Part shown: positions 58,085 to 64,000 of the stretch, piece after piece
How the letters are laid out: the number at the start of each line of letters is the position of its first letter
How positions within the stretch are numbered: position 1 is the stretch's first letter
Assembly (NCBI RefSeq): GCF_002056295.1
Contig: NZ_CP020100.1
Span: forward strand, 2,131,501 to 2,195,500
Direction: 5' to 3'
Length of the DNA: 64,000 nt
Source: Halopseudomonas phragmitis
Lineage (GTDB): Bacteria; Pseudomonadota; Gammaproteobacteria; Pseudomonadales; Pseudomonadaceae
Position numbers and translations under genes: made by a program
The notes under the pieces: model-generated
Databases searched by the model: none
What the model was told of the DNA's origin: nothing
Seen by the model: only the letters and a program-made list of their open reading frames with translations

Positions 58085-58098
58085 CTGTCATCTGTGAT
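58085..58098 (+). promoter_or_regulatory. Tandem CTGTCAT/CTGTGAT upstream of phoX (weak Pho-box candidate)
   Basis: CTGTCAT and CTGTGAT lie end to end, 52 bases before the phoX start. Each resembles the PhoB half-site CTGTCAT, but true Pho boxes space half-sites 11 bases apart, not 7. The remaining bases 57942-58150 are AT-rich and hold no gene. Confidence 0.25.
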
Positions 58099-58150
58099 TC
58101 CCATCCTAGGCGGGTCCTGAAAACCCACAAGCCTGATGAGGAAACAACGG

Positions 58151-60247
58151 ATGTCCACCGAACTTCGCACCAATCTGACCGTAGTCGACCATGGCGAGGG
58201 TGATGAGCCCCAGGTCAACTATTCGCTGAACCCAACCTTCGCTTCCGTGCTGCAAGCCCGTTTGGCCCGCCGTGATCTGCTCAAGGGCAGTCTGGGTGCG
58301 GCTGCCCTGGGTTTCATGGGGGTTGGTTTGGCCGGTTGCAACAGCGGCTCGAGCTCGCGGAATCGCAATGATGATGAAAATCCGGTCAATCCGCCGGCGG
58401 CATTGCTGGGCTTTACCGCAATCCCGACCAGCGAATCGGACGATATCATTGTGCCTGAAGGTTACAGCTATCAGGTTCTAATTCCCTGGGGGACGCCGAT
58501 TGCCGGTAGCTTCCCGTCCTTTTCGATCAACAACAGTGGTGATGATCAGGCAATGCAGATCGGGATGCACCACGACGGCATGCACTTTTTCCCGATTGAG
58601 GGTGAGGAGCCTTTTGAGGGTAGCTCCGAAGATGGCTTGCTGGTACTCAACCACGAGTACGTAGAGCCGCGCTACATGCATGCCTCACATTTGGGCCAGT
58701 CGCTGAGCTCCGGGGCGGTGCTGGTCAACGCTGGGGTGCGTGCCACCGATGAGGTTTTGAAAGAAATGAATGCGCACGGCATCAGCATCGTGCGGGTTCG
58801 CAAGGGCGTCAATAATGAATGGTCGGTTCAGCCCGACAGCCTGAACCGCCGGATCACAGCGCTGACTCCGATGGAAATTCAGGGGCCGGTGCGTGGTTCG
58901 AGCTTTGTACGCACTCTGTACAGTCCCAATGGCACCATGACCCGCGGTACGTTGAATAACTGTGCCCATGGCGTGACTCCGTGGAACACCTACATGTTCT
59001 CTGAGGAGAACTGGGCTGGTTATTTCCGTAATGGTGGCGACAACCCTCGCGAGCACTCACGCTATGGGGTCAACTCATCGCCGACCGGAACCGGCCGTTA
59101 CGCCTGGGAACTGGCCGAGAGCGGTGAAGATCAGTACATCCGCTTTGATGCCAGCATCAAGGGCGCCGATGCTACCGCGGATTATCGTAACGAACCGAAC
59201 TGCTTTGGCTGGATGTGTGAAGTTGATCCTTTCGATCCGACCAGCGTGCCGAAGAAACGTACCGCTTTGGGGCGTTTCGCCCACGAGGGTGTGGTATTCG
59301 CCCCGGCAGTGGAAGGCAAGCCGGTGGTCTGCTACTCCGGTGACGACTCGACTTTCCAGTTCATCTACAAGTTCGTCAGTGCCGAGAACTACAACCGTAA
59401 TACCGCCAGCGGCGCTTTGCTGGATACTGGCACTCTGTATGTAGCCAGGTTCAATGCAGACGGCAGCGGTGAGTGGCTGCCGCTGGTATACGGCCAGAAC
59501 GGTCTGACCAATGCCAACGGTTTCACCAGTCAGGCCGATGTTCTGGTCAATACCCGCCTGGCAGCCACCACCGTTGGGGCTACGCCGATGGACCGTCCGG
59601 AGTGGGGCGCGGTCGATCCGAACAATGGCGACGTATATTTCACCCTGACCAACAACAGCGCTCGTACTGAGGATCAGGCAACTGGCGCCAACCCGAGAGC
59701 GGTCAACCGCCATGGCCATATCATTCGCTGGGCTGAGGCTGACGGTGAGCATGCTTCCAATAGCTTCGAATGGGATATCTTCCTGTTTGCCGGCGATGGT
59801 GGTGAAAGTGGTCAGGATAACCTGACTGGACGTGACCTTAATGGCGATGTGCTGGGTGAAGAGGCCTACATGAGCTCGCCGGACGGCCTGTGGATCGACA
59901 AGGACAGCCGGGTCTGGATTCAGACCGATATCGGCGAAGGGTCGCAGAATAATGGGGTGTTTGAGATCTTCGGCAATAATCAGATGTTTGCCGCCAACCC
60001 GGAGACTGGAGAAATTCGCCGTTTCCTGACTGGGCCGATCGGTCAGGAAATTACCGGGGTGATCACTACGCCGGATCAGCGCACCATGTTCATCAATGTT
60101 CAGCATCCGGGTGCTACCGCTACTCCCGCCGAGTGGGCGGCTGGTGAGACCCGTAGCACCTGGCCGGACCACATGCCGTCGCTGTATCCGCCGCGCTCGG
60201 CCACGGTGGTGATCTGGAAGGATGACGGTGGCGTGATCGGTACCTGA
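58151..60247 (+). CDS. phoX: PhoX-family alkaline phosphatase (Tat substrate, possible lipoprotein)
   Basis: A 698-residue DUF839/PhoX protein. The N-terminal region has the twin-arginine motif ARRDLLKGSLG, a hydrophobic core and then GVGLAGCNSGSSS, which also fits a lipobox. Blocks typical of PhoX include LVLNHEYVEPRYMH, NNCAHGVTPWNTYMFSEENW, EVDPFDP and SPDGLWIDKDSRVWIQTDIG; the enzyme binds calcium and iron and removes phosphate from monoesters outside the cytoplasm. Start ATG 58151 has GAGGAAA upstream; an in-frame ATG at 58136 is less likely. tatA and tatB follow. Confidence 0.92.
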   Translation: MSTELRTNLTVVDHGEGDEPQVNYSLNPTFASVLQARLARRDLLKGSLGAAALGFMGVGLAGCNSGSSSRNRNDDENPVNPPAALLGFTAIPTSESDDIIVPEGYSYQVLIPWGTPIAGSFPSFSINNSGDDQAMQIGMHHDGMHFFPIEGEEPFEGSSEDGLLVLNHEYVEPRYMHASHLGQSLSSGAVLVNAGVRATDEVLKEMNAHGISIVRVRKGVNNEWSVQPDSLNRRITALTPMEIQGPVRGSSFVRTLYSPNGTMTRGTLNNCAHGVTPWNTYMFSEENWAGYFRNGGDNPREHSRYGVNSSPTGTGRYAWELAESGEDQYIRFDASIKGADATADYRNEPNCFGWMCEVDPFDPTSVPKKRTALGRFAHEGVVFAPAVEGKPVVCYSGDDSTFQFIYKFVSAENYNRNTASGALLDTGTLYVARFNADGSGEWLPLVYGQNGLTNANGFTSQADVLVNTRLAATTVGATPMDRPEWGAVDPNNGDVYFTLTNNSARTEDQATGANPRAVNRHGHIIRWAEADGEHASNSFEWDIFLFAGDGGESGQDNLTGRDLNGDVLGEEAYMSSPDGLWIDKDSRVWIQTDIGEGSQNNGVFEIFGNNQMFAANPETGEIRRFLTGPIGQEITGVITTPDQRTMFINVQHPGATATPAEWAAGETRSTWPDHMPSLYPPRSATVVIWKDDGGVIGT

Positions 60248-60253
60248 TCCGGT

Positions 60254-60285
60254 CGACAGGGCCGGCTTCAGCTCCGGCCCTGTCG
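60254..60285 (+). terminator. Strong hairpin between phoX and tatA
   Basis: CGACAGGGCCGG (60254-60265) pairs perfectly with CCGGCCCTGTCG (60274-60285) around an 8-base loop, 7 bases after the phoX stop. There is no T-run, so it may stop transcription partly or protect the phoX message end. Confidence 0.5.
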
Positions 60286-60363
60286 CGGGCAGCAATAACA
60301 ATCCATTTTGTCGAATTTGCGCCGCGCACTACCAGCGTGGCGCCTTGTTTTGGAGAAGCTCTC

Positions 60364-60603
60364 ATGGGTATTGGCGGAGTCAGTGTTGGTTCGTTGTTGA
60401 TTGTATTGGTCATTGTCATGCTGCTGTTCGGCACCAAGCGCCTGCGCACCATTGGCAGTGATCTGGGTGGCGCGCTGAGCGGGTTCCGCAAGGCGGTCAA
60501 GGAGGGTGAGGACACTCAGGAGAGCCTGAGTGCGCTGGAGTCCGCTACGGTACATTCCGTACACAAGGACCGCTCGGTCGGCAGAACAGAGCATGTTCGA
60601 TAG
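60364..60603 (+). CDS. tatA: Twin-arginine translocase subunit TatA
   Basis: A 79-residue protein: one N-terminal membrane helix (VGSLLIVLVIVMLLFGTKRL), the FGTKRL hinge, then the amphipathic helix IGSDLGGALSGFRKAVKEGE and a hydrophilic tail. TatA forms the pore part of the folded-protein export system. GGAGAAG precedes ATG 60364. It overlaps tatB by 11 bases and lies after the Tat substrate gene phoX. Confidence 0.92.
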   Translation: MGIGGVSVGSLLIVLVIVMLLFGTKRLRTIGSDLGGALSGFRKAVKEGEDTQESLSALESATVHSVHKDRSVGRTEHVR

Positions 60604-60880
60604 CGGAATTACCGAACTGCTGCTGGTCGCGCTGGTGGGTTTGCTGGTGCTCGGGCCTCAGCGTCTGCAGCATAGCGCCAGGGTGTTGGGGCGGCTACTG
60701 GGCAAGGCCAAGGGTTGGCTGGCAGAGGTACAGGCTCAGGTGGGGCAGGAGTTGCCCGAGGCTGAGTTGAAGGAACTGCGCCGGGATATGGAGCGGGTGC
60801 GTTCATCCAATGTGCGGCGGAATCTGTTGGAGCAGGTTACGCTGTCCGAAAAGTCAGAAAGGGCTGATATCACAAGGTAA
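60593..60880 (+). CDS. tatB: Twin-arginine translocase subunit TatB
   Basis: A 95-residue protein that begins MFDSGITELLLVALVGLLVL with Glu at position 8 and GPQRL after the helix, as in TatB. A long charged helix follows (about residues 35-80). It is shorter than usual TatB (about 140-170). No tatC follows; the next gene lies on the other strand. Confidence 0.85.
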   Translation: MFDSGITELLLVALVGLLVLGPQRLQHSARVLGRLLGKAKGWLAEVQAQVGQELPEAELKELRRDMERVRSSNVRRNLLEQVTLSEKSERADITR

Positions 60881-60892
60881 CAGCCCTTCTGA
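60854..60892. terminator. Imperfect hairpin at the tatB end
   Basis: TCAGAAAGGGCTG (60854-60866) pairs with CAGCCCTTCTGA (60881-60892) with one bulged A; the tatB stop lies in the loop. It is between convergent genes and may end both transcripts. There is no T-run. Confidence 0.4.
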
Positions 60893-60904
60893 CTTAAATA
60901 CTGC

Positions 60905-62377
60905 TTATGGAGTGCAGGCTGGCATCAGGCTACGCACGACTTCTTGAGGGAAGCCATCGATGGTATAGGTACAGCCAAAATTGCTGTCAGCCATTTGTGC
61001 CTGATCAAGCAGGTCATCGCCGCCCGGTTTGATGCCGTTTTGCTCCCATTGGATCATTGCGTCGAAGGTTGCGGTGAACTCGGCTATAGAGAAATCACAG
61101 TGGCCCGGCGCTCTTATCGCGCGTTGTACTAGCCAGTCCCCGAAACCGTTGGCCTCAAGATTCTGGCGATAAATTTGCTGCATGCTGATTGGGACGAACA
61201 GGTCGCCCAGGGTATGCACGGTGACCACGGGGATCTCGGCGTAAAGCTCACCATTGACCTTGGGTATCCAGCGCAGGCCGTCTTGGCGCAGGGCATTGGC
61301 TCCAGGTACGGCTTCTGCCTGAATTATGCTCTGGTTGAAGGCTTGTTCATTAGCACTCAGTGTCTGTCCGGGTAATGTCTCGAAGCGATAAACAGTGCTG
61401 GTCGTGTCTACTACGCTGTCGTTGAGAATACCGGTGATGGTTCCGTCGGAACCGAGGAAGCCCTGGAGCAGGTCTTGGAAACCGCCAAAAGCCTGTGCGT
61501 AGATGGGCCGTGGACCGCCGGTCAGGTTCTGCAAAATCGGAAAGAGTGGCTGTCCGGCAAGAGTCAGACCCAGTGGTGTCTTGTTTGCGGCGTAGTCGGT
61601 CCATAGTACCTCTCGAGCGATATCTCGCTTCTCGATGGCTTCATCGAGCGGTACCGGGAAACTGTCAGCACCGACACCGGCCAGTTGGTACAAGGCCAAA
61701 CCGTAGGCCGTAAAGTAGTCAAACAAGGCGGTGTCGCCCATGACGCCGCACATGGGGGCTGCGCCGGCATAGGGAACGAAGTTGTTGGCGGTTTGCTGGG
61801 TTTCAAGCTCGATTGCGGCACCAGCAATATGCCCACCCATTGAGACGCCGGTAATGTAGTACTTGTCTGGTTCGGCCAGAGTGCGGCCATTGGCTGCAGC
61901 GATATCGGTGAAGGCCAGGGCAAGCTTGTTGGTATCCTCAACGCCAACCCTGACATCGTAGAAATTGGCGCTGTAGGTTGAGGCCGCCCAGGCGAAGCCA
62001 TTGTCCAGCAAGTACTGGCGCATGGGCGGGCTGTCGACTGTCAGGTCAGGGCCTTCGCCTCTGAATCCGTGTGCATACATCACTAGATGACCGTTCCAGT
62101 TTTCCGGCACTTCGATGCGATAGCCTGCTCCGTCAAGCACTCCCCACCAGCGGCTGGTGTTGTCGTAGGCCGGAACACCGGCAGCCAGTGAGGCGAAGGG
62201 CAACTGAGCTTCATTCACGACAAAGAAGCCGTCATCAATACGTTCCTGTTGGGCGCGAACGGGCTCGTCGGGGGTGGGTGCAGTTCTGTTGCTGCTACTA
62301 CTGCTGCTCAGGCAGCCGCTCAGCGCCAGGGCGCTGACCGCCAGACCAATGTAGGCGGTTTTTTTCAGCTTGTTCAT
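60905..62377 (-). CDS. Lipoprotein alpha/beta-hydrolase of unknown substrate
   Basis: A 490-residue lipoprotein with signal and lipobox SALALSGCLSSSSSSNRT. The body is an alpha/beta-hydrolase: LVMYAHGFRGEGPD holds the oxyanion region, YITGVSMGGHIAGAA the nucleophile Ser, HTLGDLFVPISM the probable Asp, and APGHCDFS the His. A large lid separates the last two parts. The family may be esterase or polyester-depolymerase related; I cannot name it. It is divergent from gspC. The 368 bases upstream (62378-62745) hold no gene, only the gspC promoter/operator. Confidence 0.8.
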   Translation of the reverse strand: MNKLKKTAYIGLAVSALALSGCLSSSSSSNRTAPTPDEPVRAQQERIDDGFFVVNEAQLPFASLAAGVPAYDNTSRWWGVLDGAGYRIEVPENWNGHLVMYAHGFRGEGPDLTVDSPPMRQYLLDNGFAWAASTYSANFYDVRVGVEDTNKLALAFTDIAAANGRTLAEPDKYYITGVSMGGHIAGAAIELETQQTANNFVPYAGAAPMCGVMGDTALFDYFTAYGLALYQLAGVGADSFPVPLDEAIEKRDIAREVLWTDYAANKTPLGLTLAGQPLFPILQNLTGGPRPIYAQAFGGFQDLLQGFLGSDGTITGILNDSVVDTTSTVYRFETLPGQTLSANEQAFNQSIIQAEAVPGANALRQDGLRWIPKVNGELYAEIPVVTVHTLGDLFVPISMQQIYRQNLEANGFGDWLVQRAIRAPGHCDFSIAEFTATFDAMIQWEQNGIKPGGDDLLDQAQMADSNFGCTYTIDGFPQEVVRSLMPACTP

Positions 62378-62666
62378 TATTATTCTCCTGAATGCGCAAG
62401 GCCGTTTTGTTGTGAGGGAGTTGTTGGCGATGCTGTCGCAAGTTAAGTGGCAAACGCGCCGAGGAGCAAGTAGCCGAAGGGGCTTGAACGGTTTTTTGCT
62501 GGACCGGATATGCTGACTTATCAGTCGGTTTGATCACGGTTTCTGAAACTTCACCCGTTTGGGTGATCTGGTCGCGCAATAACCCATTCTAGGGGTTGCT
62601 GGCGTGTGGCAAATTCGTGACAATCGAGACAGTGGTGCAGCCTGTTTCAGGCGTATAACAATAATT

Positions 62667-62704
62667 TTGCAAAGAAAGGTCAGTAGTGTGTAACACCATT
62701 GACC
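62667..62704 (+). promoter_or_regulatory. Promoter and palindromic operator of the gspCD operon
   Basis: TTGCAA (62667-62672) and TGTAAC (62689-62694) with a 16-base spacer form a likely promoter. An imperfect palindrome at 62678-62704, with outer arms GGTCA and TGACC and inner GTGT/ACAC, is symmetric around 62691 with 10 of 13 pairs. It overlaps the -10 element, as expected for a repressor site. The start of gspC lies about 40 bases downstream. Confidence 0.45.
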
Positions 62705-62745
62705 CTCACTACCGGACGTAGTGTGCGCTTTGCCTTGGAGACCCT

Positions 62746-63612
62746 ATGCCGCTGGTTGCCCGAATCCCTCTCGAGCCCCTGCTTAGACTGGCCACGTTCC
62801 TGTTGATATTGGTTGCTGCCGTGTTGTTGGGGCGTCTGACCTGGGCGGTTCTTGAACCCTCGAGTCTGATGCCGGCGGTCGAGCCGGTCAGTCAGGCCGC
62901 AGCGCCTGGTACAGCCTCAAGCACTGTCTCATTGGCCAGTTTCCGAGAACTGGCTGGTAAATCCATTCTTGGCTCTGCCAATGCCCCCGCTCCGGTGCAG
63001 ATCGATGCGCCGGAAACCACTCTGAGCTGGGTGCTCAAAGGTGTGTTTTCCGATCCTGATCCGGCGCGGGGAGCTGCCATCCTCGCGCCTCAAGGTCAGC
63101 CTGAAAAACTCTATCGGGTCGGTGCCAACCTGCCGGGTAATGTACGCCTTGAGCAGGTACTGGCTGACCGGGTGTTGCTGGCCCGCGATGGGAAACTGGA
63201 AACCTTGCGCCTGCGGCGTGCGGAAACGGCCTCGCGTAGCGCTCCCCGGGCTGCGCCCGCGTTGCCGAGTGTCGATCCTGGCGTGACTCTGGCCAGCGAT
63301 GGCGGGGTCGCCCGGATTGATCGTGACGCCTGGGTGAATGATCCGCAGCGTTTCCTCGATGTGATTACGGTCAACCCGGTCATGGTCGAGGGGGCGCTCT
63401 ATGGGCTTGAGGTCAGACCTTCGCGCAATGCCCGTGAGTTCGAGGCAGCTGGCCTCCAGTCTGGTGATGTGATTCTGGAAGTTGAAGGGCGTCCGGTGGC
63501 TGAGATCAATGACTACCGCGAGATTCTTCAGGAGCTTTCAGGTGCCAGTAGCGTGTCCGTTTCGCTGGAGCGTGGTGGCGAGCCCATGAATATAACGATA
63601 ACGATGGATTGA
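62746..63612 (+). CDS. gspC: Type II secretion protein GspC (XcpP-like)
   Basis: A 288-residue inner-membrane protein. One N-terminal helix (LATFLLILVAAVLLGRLTW), an HR domain (TTLSWVLKGVFSDPDPARGA, KLYRVGANLPGNVRLEQVLA), a Pro/Ala linker, and a C-terminal PDZ domain (EFEAAGLQSGDVILEVEGRP). GspC links the inner-membrane platform to the GspD secretin and takes part in substrate choice. GGAG is 5 bases before the ATG. Confidence 0.92.
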   Translation: MPLVARIPLEPLLRLATFLLILVAAVLLGRLTWAVLEPSSLMPAVEPVSQAAAPGTASSTVSLASFRELAGKSILGSANAPAPVQIDAPETTLSWVLKGVFSDPDPARGAAILAPQGQPEKLYRVGANLPGNVRLEQVLADRVLLARDGKLETLRLRRAETASRSAPRAAPALPSVDPGVTLASDGGVARIDRDAWVNDPQRFLDVITVNPVMVEGALYGLEVRPSRNAREFEAAGLQSGDVILEVEGRPVAEINDYREILQELSGASSVSVSLERGGEPMNITITMD

Positions 63613-63618
63613 TACAGA

Positions 63619-64000
63619 ATGCTGAAGCTGTCCCCGTTTTGCCGTCATGCCTTGCCCCTGGCGCTGAGCCTGGTGCTGAGCACGCCCTTGCTGGCGCAAT
63701 CTACCTCGGCCGATCCCAATGAAGAGCTGGTACTCAATCTACGGGATGCGGATATCAATGGGTTGATCGAGATCGTCAGCCAGGAAACCGGGGTGAACTT
63801 CATTGTCGACCCCCGCGTGCGCGGCCAGGTCAATGTGGTCTCCGGACAGCCGATCCGGCGTGGCGAGCTGTATGACCTGTTCCTCAGTGTGCTCAAGTCC
63901 TATGGTTTTGCTGCAGTCACCGGCGCCGAGGGTACGGTACGGATCATTCCCGAAGTGCAGGCCAAGGAGAACGAGATTGCCGGGCTTGAACCGGGAAGTC
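63619..64000 (+). CDS. gspD: Type II secretion secretin GspD (XcpQ-like), cut by the window end
   Basis: The first 127 residues of the outer-membrane secretin. A signal peptide (ALPLALSLVLSTPLLAQ) is followed by the N0 domain with LNLRDADINGLIEIVSQETG, NFIVDPRVRGQVNVVSGQP and LYDLFLSVLKSYGFAAV, which are typical of GspD. The gene starts 6 bases after the gspC stop and continues beyond the window. Confidence 0.93.
   Translation, partial: MLKLSPFCRHALPLALSLVLSTPLLAQSTSADPNEELVLNLRDADINGLIEIVSQETGVNFIVDPRVRGQVNVVSGQPIRRGELYDLFLSVLKSYGFAAVTGAEGTVRIIPEVQAKENEIAGLEPGS

Noticed and set aside
58085-58098. Pho box as the definite control site of phoX
   Set aside because: The half-sites are directly adjacent (7-base period) instead of the 11-base period of PhoB boxes, so I list it only as a weak candidate.
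59075-60301. Open frame of 408 codons opposite phoX
   Set aside because: Antisense shadow; PhoX has a complete set of family motifs on the other strand.

Overview
The window is a stretch of a gammaproteobacterial chromosome, almost certainly from the Pseudomonas / Halopseudomonas lineage. The evidence is a moderately high GC content, Pseudomonas-type gene families (RhlG-like reductase, OprD porin, OprL/Pal, a Dps/aspS/pmpR/ruvCAB/ybgC-tolQRAB-pal-cpoB-queE-queC series) and a gene order from about 21.6 to 57.9 kb that follows, as I remember it, P. aeruginosa PAO1 PA0943-PA1013. One large PAO1 block is missing: the genes between the tRNA-Lys and nadA, which in PAO1 include the pqs cluster. I see no insertion sequence, prophage, CRISPR array or plasmid feature.

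1-21.6 kb, accessory and signalling part. An RhlG-like reductase and biosynthetic arginine decarboxylase (speA) are followed by a subtilisin-type autotransporter with a 13-glycine tract and a membrane GGDEF-like protein whose signature is degenerate. Next comes an SDR protein that carries both sequence hallmarks of halohydrin dehalogenases. It lies divergent from a dCache chemoreceptor, and an epoxide hydrolase follows, ending in an overlap with the end of the chemoreceptor gene. A second chemoreceptor, an IutA-like TonB receptor under a near-perfect Fur box, a Cache-HAMP-GAF-HD-GYP protein, a BLUF blue-light receptor with a C-terminal membrane anchor, a PlsC-type acyltransferase, a periplasmic endonuclease I with an extra C-terminal domain, and a lone 3-hydroxyacyl-CoA dehydrogenase complete this part.

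21.6-57.9 kb, conserved core. This holds purine synthesis (purM-purN, purC), hda, redox and arsenate genes, proS, oprD, HIT/slyX, a membrane-anchored cold-shock-domain protein, dps, aspS, pmpR, the Holliday-junction genes ruvCAB, the Tol-Pal envelope operon, queuosine precursor synthesis (queE, queC), tRNA-Lys, nadA, bepA, tusA, bcp, gcvR, dapA-bamC and tRNA-Ser. A palindromic repeat sits between aspS and pmpR.

57.9-64 kb, export cluster. A Tat-dependent PhoX phosphatase is followed by tatA and tatB without tatC, a lipoprotein alpha/beta hydrolase on the opposite strand, and the first genes of a type II secretion operon (gspC, gspD cut by the window edge). A promoter overlapped by an imperfect 27-bp palindrome lies in front of gspC. 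The layout suggests that the two lipobox-bearing hydrolases may be cargo of this secretion route.

The observations most worth following are the halohydrin dehalogenase / epoxide hydrolase / chemoreceptor neighbourhood, the PhoX-TatAB-GspCD cluster, and the membrane-tethered BLUF protein tail-to-tail with an HD-GYP protein.
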